From Roseovarius mucosus (GTDB lineage: Bacteria; Pseudomonadota; Alphaproteobacteria; Rhodobacterales; Rhodobacteraceae), in NCBI RefSeq assembly GCF_002080415.1, contig NZ_CP020474.1, forward strand, positions 2,741,501 through 2,805,500: a stretch of DNA of 64,000 nucleotides, given 5' to 3'. The stretch's first letter is position 1, and each line of letters starts with the position of its first letter. The position numbers and the translations under genes were made by a program. This document shows positions 26,464 through 34,670 of this stretch, piece by piece. The notes beneath the pieces are model-generated. The model ran no database searches. It saw only the letters and a program-made list of their open reading frames with translations, and was not told the origin of the DNA.

Positions 26464-26543
26464 CGCGGGCGATCCTTGCTTGGGTCTTTGAGTTCAGGAG
26501 TATAGGGTTTGACCCATCAAGAAAAGGCAAAGAGGTGCAAGCG

Positions 26544-27458
26544 ATGGCGTGGCAGGGATGTATTGGAGAGGCGGGCCAGCGCATTGTTGCGCATGTGCGG
26601 CGCACGCCGGTGATGCAGGCGGAGATTGGTGGATATTCTGTGGCGCTCAAGCTGGAGCAGATGCAGCATACCGGCAGTTTCAAGGCGCGCGGCGCGTTCA
26701 ACACGCTCTTGCAGGCGACCGTGCCGGAGGCGGGGATTGTTGCGGCCTCTGGCGGCAATCACGGGGCGGCGGTGGCCTATGCGGCGGCGCGGTTGGGCCA
26801 CCGCGCGCGGATCTCCGTGCCCGAGATCGCTGGACCGGCCAAGATTGCGCTCATCCGCGCCCAAGGGGCCGATTTGCAGGTGGTGCCCGGGGCCTATGCC
26901 GAAGCGGCGGCGCGCGCCGCTGAATGGCAGGCGGCGACAGGGGCAATGCAGGTGCATCCCTATGACGCCGAGGCGACCGTGGCCGGACAAGGCACGGTGA
27001 TGGCGGAATGGGAGGATCAGGGACTGGACGCGGACACGGTGCTGATTGCCGTGGGCGGTGGCGGGCTGATTGCCGGGGCTTTGGGCTGGCTTGAGGGGCG
27101 TCGCCGGGTGGTGGCGGTCGAGCCAGAGACCTCTTGCGCGCTGCATGCCGCGCTGGCGGCGGGCGCGCCCGTTGATGTCGAGGTGTCGGGGGTGGCGGCC
27201 AATGCGCTGGGGGCGCGGCGGATTGGAGGCCTGTGCTATGGTCTGGCCGAGGCGCAGGGCGTGGCCAGTGTGCTGGTGAGCGACGCGGCAATTCTTGAGG
27301 CGCAGGCGCTTTTGTGGCGGGAGGTGCGGCAGTTGGTGGAACCGGCGGGGGCCACGGCGCTGGCGGCGCTTTTGTCGGGCGCTTATCGGCCTGCGGCGGG
27401 GGAGCGGGTGGCGGTTCTGATCTGTGGTGGCAATATCGCGCCTGACCCGCTGGCATAA
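26544..27458 (+). CDS. PLP-dependent serine/threonine dehydratase family protein
   Basis: A 304-residue fold-type II PLP enzyme. The Schiff-base lysine lies in GSFKARGAFN near 50, and SGGNHGAAVAYAA near 75 and the glycine-rich phosphate loop VGGGGLIAG near 175 are canonical. It lacks a C-terminal ACT domain, so it resembles catabolic dehydratases or serine racemase rather than IlvA. I prefer the ATG at 26544, 8 bases after AAAGAGG, to a GTG at 26535. It converges on the creatinase gene. Substrate specificity (Ser, Thr or hydroxyaspartate) is undetermined. Confidence 0.86.
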   Translation: MAWQGCIGEAGQRIVAHVRRTPVMQAEIGGYSVALKLEQMQHTGSFKARGAFNTLLQATVPEAGIVAASGGNHGAAVAYAAARLGHRARISVPEIAGPAKIALIRAQGADLQVVPGAYAEAAARAAEWQAATGAMQVHPYDAEATVAGQGTVMAEWEDQGLDADTVLIAVGGGGLIAGALGWLEGRRRVVAVEPETSCALHAALAAGAPVDVEVSGVAANALGARRIGGLCYGLAEAQGVASVLVSDAAILEAQALLWREVRQLVEPAGATALAALLSGAYRPAAGERVAVLICGGNIAPDPLA

Positions 27459-27589
27459 CCGGGAACGATCATGGCGCGCGACCCGGACAGGAGCGCCATG
27501 GCGGGCCGGTCTGCAAGCGCCAAGGCGGCCAGCGTCATAAGGACACTGGCCGCCGCAATCACGATTTCAATCGCGTCCCGCAAGGGCGT

Positions 27590-28807
27590 TTAGCCTTTGC
27601 CGACGATGTTATGTTCAGGTCCGAAGGGGAAGCCGGTGATATTCTCGGCACCTTCTTCGCCGATGACCAGAATGTCATGCTCGCGGTAGCCACCGGCACC
27701 GGGCTGGCCTTCGGGGATCATCACCATCGGTTCCATCGACACGACCATGCCGGGTTTCAGCACGGTGTCGATATCCTCGCGCAGTTCCACGCCCGCCTCA
27801 CGGCCATAATAGTGGCTGAGCACGCCAAAGCTGTGGCCATATCCGAAAGAGCGGTATTTCAGCAGGTCCCATTCGCGATACATCTCGTTCAGCTCAATCG
27901 CGATATCCATGCAGCGCGCGCCGGGTTTCATCAACTCCAGCCCGCGGCGATGCACGGCGACGTTTTTCTCCCAGATGTCGAGGCTGGCGTCATCGACGTG
28001 ATCGCAAAAAAGCGTGCGTTCGAGCGCGGTGTAATAGCCAAAGATCATCGGAAAGGTGTTGAGGCTGAGGATATCGCCCGATTGCACCACGCGGTTGGTC
28101 ACGGGGTTATGCGCGCCATCGGTGTTGATGCCCGACTGGAACCATGTCCAGGTGTCCATCAGTTCGACAAAGGGGAAGGATTTGGCAATCTCGCGGATCA
28201 TCGCATTTGTGCCCGCAATCGCCACTTCGTGTTCGGGCACGCCTGCCTTGACAGCGCCCGCCACGGCATAGCCCCCCACGTCGCAAATGCGCGCGCCTTC
28301 GGTGATGAGCTTGATTTCCTCGGCGGATTTGATGGTGCGCATCCACATCGAGGGTTGGCTCACGTCCACCAATTCGACGCCGGGCAGGGCATCCTGCAAA
28401 AGCTGGCGATAATCGAGCGAAACATGGTCAAACTCGATGCCGACGCGGCGGGCACCCTTGGTCAGGCCCTGCACCGCGCGGTAGAAATTGTCGCGCCGCC
28501 AGTCGGTATAGGTGACATTGCTGCCGAATGTCCGCCGCCAGGGCTGGCCGCCGTCGATGCCTGCGGAAATGGTCGTGGCGTTCTTTTGGTCAATGACCAT
28601 GCCATATTTGCGACCGAAATAGCAGTAGAGCCAGCCTGAGTAATAGTTAATGCAGTGATAGGACGTGAAGAGCGCCGCATCGACGTTGTTATCGGCCATC
28701 CAGACGCGCAATTCGTTCTGGCGGCGGGCCATTTCATTGTCGGAAAAGGGCGAAAACTCCTTTTCGCCGTTGTGCCATTCCGTGACGTGCAACATGTCGT
28801 CAAGCAT
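27590..28807 (-). CDS. Creatinase (creatine amidinohydrolase)
   Basis: A 405-residue enzyme of the M24 pita-bread fold that hydrolyses creatine to sarcosine and urea. Comparison from memory with Pseudomonas creatinase shows the catalytic set, mostly shifted by one: Phe64, Arg66, His233 in NTDGAHNPV, Glu263 in ALERTLF, His325 in GYGHSFG, Arg336 in YYGREAG, Glu359 in SMEPM and His377 in YREHDIL. It therefore looks like true creatinase rather than a generic M24 aminopeptidase. The segment DTWTWFQSGINTDGAHNP is nearly invariant in the family. An AGGAGAGA site precedes the ATG. It lies downstream of a LysR gene on the same strand and beside a divergent creatininase and an ABC importer. Confidence 0.93.
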   Translation of the reverse strand: MLDDMLHVTEWHNGEKEFSPFSDNEMARRQNELRVWMADNNVDAALFTSYHCINYYSGWLYCYFGRKYGMVIDQKNATTISAGIDGGQPWRRTFGSNVTYTDWRRDNFYRAVQGLTKGARRVGIEFDHVSLDYRQLLQDALPGVELVDVSQPSMWMRTIKSAEEIKLITEGARICDVGGYAVAGAVKAGVPEHEVAIAGTNAMIREIAKSFPFVELMDTWTWFQSGINTDGAHNPVTNRVVQSGDILSLNTFPMIFGYYTALERTLFCDHVDDASLDIWEKNVAVHRRGLELMKPGARCMDIAIELNEMYREWDLLKYRSFGYGHSFGVLSHYYGREAGVELREDIDTVLKPGMVVSMEPMVMIPEGQPGAGGYREHDILVIGEEGAENITGFPFGPEHNIVGKG

Positions 28808-28909
28808 TTGGGTCTCTCCTCACTGGCTTGGATGTTTATCCGCTACCAGCAAAGAGGCTCTGCAAGAAATTAATAGGTTTGATCTGAGAATAAGAAAATG
28901 AAATGTAAG

Positions 28910-29800
28910 CTAGCTGCGCGCATGCGTTGGTTTGCGGAACGCGCTGACCCCTTCGGTGATCTGTTCGATCAGTTTCAGCGCTGCGTCAGAGGCTTTGATA
29001 TGTTTGTAAAAGAGGCCGACATGCAGATTGGCGAGCGGTGGGAATCCCTCTTTGGGTGACAGCACGCGCATGCCGGGCAGGAGCGTTTTCTTGGTCAGCG
29101 CCGTCACGCCCATCCCATCCAGCACCGCGTTTTGCACGGCTGTGATGCCAGGGCTCTCAAAGCAGATGCGCCATTCGCGCCCCTCGGTGTTCAGCGCGTC
29201 GATCATCCGTTTGCGATAGAAGCAGCCCTTGGGGTGGGCAATGATTTGCACCGGCTTGTCGAGCGAGAATTGATAGTCGCGCCCGCAGACCCAGAATGGG
29301 CGCTCGGACCAGTAGAGCGAGACATAGGGCGCGGGCATCGTATCGGTGATGGCGATGGCAAGGTCCAATTCATCGACATGCAGCTGGCTGAGGATATTGC
29401 GGCTCCAGTCGCAGCGGATGTCGAATGTCACCTCGGGATTGGCGCGGGCGAAATCGGCGATGATGCGCTGAAAATATCCAATCGCGTAATCGGTGGGCAA
29501 ACCCACCCGCAGCGTGCCCATGAATTGAGCCTCGTGCAGGTTGGCAACCGCACGATCATTCAGGCGCAACATCTCGCGGGCATAGCCGATAAGGGCGTGC
29601 CCCTGCGGTGTCAGCTCTAGAACCTTGCCCTTGTGATGCAAGAGTTTGGCGCCCACTAAATCTTCCAAACGTTTGATTTGCAGGGAAATCGCGGGCTGCG
29701 TGCGGCCCAGAACCTGACCGGTTTCGGTGTAGTTGCCAAGGTCTACTACCGTCACAAACGTGCGGATCAGGTCGGTTTGCAGATTGACGAAATGGCGCAT
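28910..29800 (-). CDS. LysR-family transcriptional regulator of the creatinine locus
   Basis: A 296-residue LysR protein. The N-terminal winged HTH reads LIRTFVTVVDLGNYTETGQVLGRTQPAISLQIKRLE (landmark only), and the effector domain begins TLRVGLPTDYAIG. It lies between creatinase (same strand, 109 bp downstream) and creatininase (divergent, 94 bp away), with an ATTCAT-N11-ATGAAT inverted repeat in the divergent gap. The likely role is sensing creatine, creatinine or a product and controlling both units. The effector is inferred from location only. Confidence 0.88.
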   Translation of the reverse strand: MRHFVNLQTDLIRTFVTVVDLGNYTETGQVLGRTQPAISLQIKRLEDLVGAKLLHHKGKVLELTPQGHALIGYAREMLRLNDRAVANLHEAQFMGTLRVGLPTDYAIGYFQRIIADFARANPEVTFDIRCDWSRNILSQLHVDELDLAIAITDTMPAPYVSLYWSERPFWVCGRDYQFSLDKPVQIIAHPKGCFYRKRMIDALNTEGREWRICFESPGITAVQNAVLDGMGVTALTKKTLLPGMRVLSPKEGFPPLANLHVGLFYKHIKASDAALKLIEQITEGVSAFRKPTHARS

Positions 29801-29814
29801 GATTAAGAATCCTT

Positions 29815-29837
29815 ATTCATGCATTGTTACTATGAAT
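29815..29837. promoter_or_regulatory. ATTCAT-N11-ATGAAT inverted repeat, candidate LysR box
   Basis: A perfect 6-bp inverted repeat with an 11-base spacer, the T-N11-A geometry of LysR recognition sites. It lies 15 bp upstream of the LysR start and about 60 bp upstream of the creatininase start, where autoregulation and divergent activation would be expected. Confidence 0.55.
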
Positions 29838-29894
29838 TTTGCGCATGAGGCAAGCTGTTCTAGGGTCCCTCAATCCGAGAGAAAAGGGGATGAC

Positions 29895-30695
29895 ATGGCC
29901 CAAGATACGGTTTTTGCAGCAGAATTAGCCTGGCCCGAGTATCAGCGCCGGGTCGCGCGTGGCGGGGTGCCGATTCTCATCCCGCTTGGGTCGATGGAGC
30001 AGCATGGCCATCACATGCCGATGCATGTCGATGTGCTGTTGCCCACCGAATTTGCGCGCCGCGCGGCGGTTGAGGTGGGCGGGCTGGTCGCGCCACCCTT
30101 TACATATGGGTATAAATCGCAGCAGAAATCCGGCGGTGGCAATTTCTTTCCGGGCACCACCAGCCTTGATGGCGCGAGCCTTGTGAATGCGCTCAAGGAT
30201 GTGATCCGCGAGTTTGCGCGCCACGGCAACCGTCAGATCTGCATCGTGAATGGTCATTTCGAGAATTCGTGGTTCATTGCCGAGGGGATCGACCTTGCTC
30301 TGCGCGAATTGGGCTGGTCGGGCATCCATGACACCAAGGTCGTGGTGCTGTCCTACTGGGATTTTGTCGATCAGGCGGCGATTGCCAAGCTATACCCCGA
30401 GGGGTTTCTGGGCTGGGATATCGAGCATGGCGGGGTGCTGGAAACCTCGCTCATGCTGCGGCTCTATCCAGACCTTGTATCGCTGGAGCGCGCGGTGGAT
30501 CACGCGCCAGCGAGTTTTCCGCCCTACGATGTCTATCCGCCGCATCCCGAGTGGACGCCCGCAAGCGGCACGCTGTCCTCGCCCAAGAATGCCACGGCGG
30601 AAAAGGGCGACATCCTGATTGATGTCTGCACGCGCGGCATCGTCGCGGCGCTGCGCACCGAGTTTGCAACGCGCGACCGCGTGGCGGCTGAGTGA
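29895..30695 (+). CDS. Creatininase (creatinine amidohydrolase)
   Basis: A 266-residue enzyme interconverting creatinine and creatine. The binuclear metal ligands of Pseudomonas creatininase (Glu34, His36, Asp45, His120, Glu122) appear one residue later: Glu35 and His37 in SMEQHGHH, Asp46 in MHVDVLLP, His121 and Glu123 in NGHFEN. The active-site loop GWDIEHGG includes Trp174 and His178. The extended match YGYKSQQKSGGGN-FPGTTSLDGA separates it from other creatininase-family amidases such as MftE-type proteins. AAAGGGGA precedes the ATG. It heads a rightward operon with an ABC importer and a GlxA-type regulator. Confidence 0.93.
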   Translation: MAQDTVFAAELAWPEYQRRVARGGVPILIPLGSMEQHGHHMPMHVDVLLPTEFARRAAVEVGGLVAPPFTYGYKSQQKSGGGNFFPGTTSLDGASLVNALKDVIREFARHGNRQICIVNGHFENSWFIAEGIDLALRELGWSGIHDTKVVVLSYWDFVDQAAIAKLYPEGFLGWDIEHGGVLETSLMLRLYPDLVSLERAVDHAPASFPPYDVYPPHPEWTPASGTLSSPKNATAEKGDILIDVCTRGIVAALRTEFATRDRVAAE

Positions 30696-30741
30696 CGAGA
30701 TTGAAAATTAAAAACAAATGCATGCCAACAAGGAGACCACA

Positions 30742-31854
30742 ATGACCCTGAGAACCCCCACCCGCCGCCACCTCTTGAAAATGACCGCAGGCGCGGCGCT
30801 GGCCACGCCGTTCCTGTCGATCCGGGCGTCGGCGCAGACCGTCAACCTGTCGATGCTGGCTTGGTATGGCCATGCAGAGCCTGACATCGTTGGCGCGTTC
30901 GAAGAAGAGAACAACGTCAAATTCACGCCGAAATACTATACCGGCGGTGACAATATGCTGGGCCTGATCGCGCAATCCCCGGCGGGCACCTATGATGTGA
31001 TCCTGTCGGATGCTGAATATGTGCAGCAGTTGAACGCGGCGGGCTATATCGAGGCGCTCGATGCCGCCGATTACGCCTTTGATGATTTTTACCCCGAGTT
31101 CCAGAAATTCCCCGGCCATTGGCAGGATGACACGCTCTACTCCGTGATCACGCGCTTTGGGTTTCTGGGGGTGGCGCATAACACCGATGTGCTGAGCGAA
31201 AAGGACGCGGCCAGCTATGCGGTGTTCTCGGACGCCCGCGTGACCGGCAAGCTGGGGCATTTCGACTGGCATTTGCCCAACCTCGGGCAACTGAGCCTCT
31301 CGGCGGGCAATGGGTCTGCCTATGACATCGACGACGCAGGCTGGGACAAGGTGCAAGAGGCCACAATGGCGCTGCGCGGGCAGGTCGGCGGGTTCTTTGA
31401 CTATGGCGGCACCTTCTCGTCGCTCAATGATGGGCAGATGGTGGCCTTTGCCGGGATTGGTGACTGGATTACCGGCGTGTTGGAAAAGAACGGTGCCAAG
31501 GTCCGCACCACCATTCCCGAAGAGGGCGGGTTGCAGTGGACCGAGTCGTTTTCGATTGGCAAGGGCACGCAGAATTACGACATGGCGCGCAAGTGGATTC
31601 AGTGGATCACCTCAGCCGAGGGGCAAGCAAAATCCGCCGATATGGCCGCCTATCCCGCGCTCATCCCCAACAAGAAAGGCTGGGAGGTGCTGAATGCCAC
31701 CAACCCCGCCGAGGCCAAGCGGCAGAATATGGTGCTGGGCCAGCATAACGCGATGGACATGATCCGCGAAGGGCGTATCCAGTATCGCCAATTGCCTGTG
31801 CAACAAAGCCTAGAGGACTGGAACGACTTCTGGTCCGACTACAAGGGCGCCTGA
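30742..31854 (+). CDS. ABC transporter substrate-binding protein (spermidine/putrescine PotD-like)
   Basis: A 370-residue periplasmic binding protein. The N-terminus has a twin-arginine-like signal (TRRHLLKMTAGAALATPFLS) with cleavage probably after ASA near residue 33. The mature part (LSMLAWYGHAEPDIVGAFEEEN) follows the PotD/family 1 polyamine-binding layout with YDVILSDAEYVQQL. AAGGAGACC precedes the ATG. It lies directly after creatininase and before two permeases and an ATPase. The inferred ligand is creatinine, creatine or a related guanidino compound, because polyamine-type binding pockets accept cations; this is not proven by sequence. Confidence 0.88.
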   Translation: MTLRTPTRRHLLKMTAGAALATPFLSIRASAQTVNLSMLAWYGHAEPDIVGAFEEENNVKFTPKYYTGGDNMLGLIAQSPAGTYDVILSDAEYVQQLNAAGYIEALDAADYAFDDFYPEFQKFPGHWQDDTLYSVITRFGFLGVAHNTDVLSEKDAASYAVFSDARVTGKLGHFDWHLPNLGQLSLSAGNGSAYDIDDAGWDKVQEATMALRGQVGGFFDYGGTFSSLNDGQMVAFAGIGDWITGVLEKNGAKVRTTIPEEGGLQWTESFSIGKGTQNYDMARKWIQWITSAEGQAKSADMAAYPALIPNKKGWEVLNATNPAEAKRQNMVLGQHNAMDMIREGRIQYRQLPVQQSLEDWNDFWSDYKGA

Positions 31855-31927
31855 CAGGGGCTTGGCCGGGGTCTCTTCTCCCCAGACCCCGGCCCCTCTG
31901 TTCTTGCCTCTGAGAAAGCCGCATTCC

Positions 31928-32770
31928 ATGACCCGACCCAGCCTATTCTCTCTCACCCTGTCGCTGCCCCTTTTGATCTGGCAGTTGGCGTTCTTTGCGG
32001 TGCCGCTGCTTTTCCTGATCGCCATCAGCTTTTGGACGGTGCGCAATTTCCAGATGATGCCGGATCTGAATTTCGGCAATTGGGAACGTATCCTGACGCG
32101 CGGCACCTTTTGGGATGCCTATGCGCGCACCGCTCTTCTGGCCACGGCAAGCGCGGTTCTGACCAGCGCCATCGCCTTCCCGGCGGCCTATGCGATTTCA
32201 TTCAAGCTGTCGGAGCGGGTCAAGCAATGGGTGATTTTCGTGCTGATCATCCCGTTCTTCACCAGCTATCTGGTGCGTATCTATGCGCTACAGGTGTTCC
32301 TGTCGGATGGGGGCATCATCAATGCCGCGCTGGGGATGCTGGGGGTTGGGCCCTTTGGCATGCTCAACACCACGTTCGGGACGCTGGTGGGCATGGTCAC
32401 GCTCTGTCTGCCGCTGGTGATCCTGTTGCAGGTTTTCAGCCTCAATTTCGTCAATCGCGATTTTGTCGAGGCGGCGCATAATCTGCGCTGCGGGCGGCTG
32501 CGCACGGTGTTTTCGGTGATCGTGCCATCGGCGCGCGTTGGCCTTGTGATTGCGGCACTCTTTGCCTTTATCCTGTCGTTTGGCGATTTCATCAGCCCGC
32601 TTTATCTGGGTGGGGGCAATCCGCCAACGCTGTCGATCCTGATCACCGATATCACCAAATCCGGGCAGCAATGGCCGCGCGCTGCCGTGGTCGCGTTGAT
32701 GATGATCGGCACGCTGCTGACCGTGGCCTTTGCCGCCATCACCTATGCCTATAAGGAGCGCGGCAAATGA
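31928..32770 (+). CDS. ABC transporter permease (PotB-like)
   Basis: A 280-residue inner-membrane permease with six hydrophobic helices. The cytoplasmic coupling loop reads EAAHNLRCGRLRTVFSVIVPSARVG near residue 180, the EAA motif of binding-protein-dependent importers. Its stop overlaps the next permease by 4 bp. It partners with the following permease, the PotA-like ATPase and the upstream binding protein, forming a complete polyamine/opine/phosphonate-type importer in the creatinine locus. Confidence 0.9.
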   Translation: MTRPSLFSLTLSLPLLIWQLAFFAVPLLFLIAISFWTVRNFQMMPDLNFGNWERILTRGTFWDAYARTALLATASAVLTSAIAFPAAYAISFKLSERVKQWVIFVLIIPFFTSYLVRIYALQVFLSDGGIINAALGMLGVGPFGMLNTTFGTLVGMVTLCLPLVILLQVFSLNFVNRDFVEAAHNLRCGRLRTVFSVIVPSARVGLVIAALFAFILSFGDFISPLYLGGGNPPTLSILITDITKSGQQWPRAAVVALMMIGTLLTVAFAAITYAYKERGK

Positions 32771-33567
32771 CCGGCAATGACAATCGCCTGATCAATGGCG
32801 CCTTGAAACTGCATATCGCGGTTTGTGTCCTCTTCATCTTTGCGCCGATCCTTGGCAGCTTCGTCTTTTCGCTCAATTCCGACCGGTTCCCGTCGCTGCC
32901 CTTGGGGCATTTCTCGACCGAGTGGTATCGGCTGATCTGGGAAGATCCGTTTGTCTGGGCCGGGTTCCTGAACACGGTGGTCGTGGGGTTGATCGTGGCG
33001 GTGATTGCCACGGTGCTGGGATTTGGCGGGGCCTATACAGATTTTCGCTACAACTTCTTTGGCAAGAACGTCTATCTCGCGCTCGCGCTTTTGCCACCGA
33101 CCATTCCGGTGGTGATCATGGGGCTGGCGATGCTGGCGTTCCTGTCGCGCGTCAATCTGTCGGGCAGTGCGATTTCCATCATCATCGCACATGGGGTGAT
33201 GTGCAGCCCCTTTGCCATGGCGATCATCCGCCTACGTCTGTCGCAGATGGACCCGGATCTAGAGGCGGCATCGTGGAACCTTGGGGGCAATGAATGGGCG
33301 ACGCTGCGCCATGTCATCATTCCTTTTACCAAGCCCGCGATCTTTGCCGCGCTCTTCATTACCATGGCGGTGTCGTTTGATGAATTCGCGGTGGCGTGGT
33401 TCGTCTCGGGCCTCAATGAAACGCTGCCGGTGAAAATTCTGGGCTTTCTTCAGGGGCAGGTCAGCCCGCGGATCAATGCCATCGGCTCGCTCGCCTTTCT
33501 CAGCTCGATCACACTTATCATTCTGGCGCAGATGCTGTTGCGCAATTCGACAAAGGACAAGCCATGA
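32767..33567 (+). CDS. ABC transporter permease (PotC-like)
   Basis: The second membrane subunit, 266 residues, six predicted helices. The EAA loop is DLEAASWNLGGNEWATLRHVI near 165. The family-typical stretch VVIMGLAMLAFLSRVNLSG precedes it. Coupled by 4-bp overlaps to the permease upstream and the ATPase downstream, so the importer subunits should be made in fixed ratio. Confidence 0.9.
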   Translation: MTGNDNRLINGALKLHIAVCVLFIFAPILGSFVFSLNSDRFPSLPLGHFSTEWYRLIWEDPFVWAGFLNTVVVGLIVAVIATVLGFGGAYTDFRYNFFGKNVYLALALLPPTIPVVIMGLAMLAFLSRVNLSGSAISIIIAHGVMCSPFAMAIIRLRLSQMDPDLEAASWNLGGNEWATLRHVIIPFTKPAIFAALFITMAVSFDEFAVAWFVSGLNETLPVKILGFLQGQVSPRINAIGSLAFLSSITLIILAQMLLRNSTKDKP

Positions 33568-34670
33568 ACATGCAAACCCCTGTGAAATCCGACGCCATTG
33601 TCAGGCTGGAAGGTGTGGTCAAAAGGTTTGGCGAGTTCACCGCCGTGGAACGCGCGGATTTCGAGATCGGACGCGGCGAGTTTCTGGCGATCATGGGCTC
33701 GTCGGGCTGTGGCAAGACCACGACGCTGCGGATGCTGGCGGGGCTCGAGGACCCGAGCGAGGGCAATATCTATCTCGACGGGGCGCGGGTAAACGGCAAG
33801 GCAACATGGGACCGCGATACGCCGATGGTCTGGCAGAGCCTTGCGCTGTTTCCGTTTCTGACCGTGCAGGAGAACGTCGAATTCAGCCTCAAGATGCGCG
33901 GTGTGGGCAAGGCGGAGCGCGCGCAACGGGCGCGCAAATGGCTGGACAAGATGCAGATCCTTGAATTCGCGGATCGCAATATCTCGCAATTGTCGGGCGG
34001 GCAGCGGCAGCGGGTTGCCTTGGCGCGCGCGCTGGTGACAGAGCCGAAAATCCTGCTGCTGGACGAGCCGCTTTCGGCGCTCGATGCGCATCTCAAGGTG
34101 CGGATGCAGGCGGTTCTGTCCAATCTGCAAAAAGATCTGGGCATCACCTTTGTCTATGTCACCCATTCCATGTCCGAGGCGTTTTCCATGGCCGACCGCG
34201 TGGTGATCATGAGCCGGGGCAAGATCGAACAGATCGGCACGCCGCAGGAAATCTATCATGCGCCGCGCAATCGGTTCGTGGCGGAATTCCTGGGCTCGGC
34301 CAATATCTTTACCGGCAAGCTGGTCGAGAAAACGGGCGATCTGTGGCAGGTCGAGACGGCGCATGGGCGATTTGCGGTCAAAGCGCCTCAAACCCCTGCA
34401 AAATCCGTGGGCGATACGCTGTCTTTTGTCGTCAGCGCCGAAAAGATGCAGATCAGCGCGGCAGATGCGGGCGTGCCGGGTATTCGCGCGCGGGTGGTCG
34501 GCGAAGAGTTTGTCGGTGCCTCGGCGATTGTCTTTCTTGAGACGGATGCAGGAGAGGAGTTGAAGGTGCAGAAAAGTCATGGTGAACTGGCATCCATTGA
34601 TCTGCATTCAGGAAGCCCCCTGACCCTGCATTGGGAGCCCGAAGCCTGTCATGTCCTTCCCGGAGAATGA
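33564..34670 (+). CDS. ABC transporter ATP-binding protein (PotA-like)
   Basis: A 368-residue ATPase with every consensus element: Walker A GSSGCGKTT near 50, signature LSGGQRQR near 145, Walker B LLLDEPLSALD near 165, and the H-loop YVTHSMSEA near 200. A C-terminal TOBE-like regulatory domain follows from about 290. Since only one ATPase gene is present, a homodimer is expected, in contrast with the two-gene ATPase of the glycerol importer in this window. It overlaps the GlxA-type regulator by 20 bp. Confidence 0.92.
   Translation: MNMQTPVKSDAIVRLEGVVKRFGEFTAVERADFEIGRGEFLAIMGSSGCGKTTTLRMLAGLEDPSEGNIYLDGARVNGKATWDRDTPMVWQSLALFPFLTVQENVEFSLKMRGVGKAERAQRARKWLDKMQILEFADRNISQLSGGQRQRVALARALVTEPKILLLDEPLSALDAHLKVRMQAVLSNLQKDLGITFVYVTHSMSEAFSMADRVVIMSRGKIEQIGTPQEIYHAPRNRFVAEFLGSANIFTGKLVEKTGDLWQVETAHGRFAVKAPQTPAKSVGDTLSFVVSAEKMQISAADAGVPGIRARVVGEEFVGASAIVFLETDAGEELKVQKSHGELASIDLHSGSPLTLHWEPEACHVLPGE

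Noticed and set aside
27383..27583. A 66-codon minus-strand frame after creatinase with a hydrophobic N-terminal segment
   Set aside because: It would start with TTG without a convincing ribosome-binding site, overlaps the dehydratase 3' end antisense and matches nothing I know; it could be re-examined if conserved.
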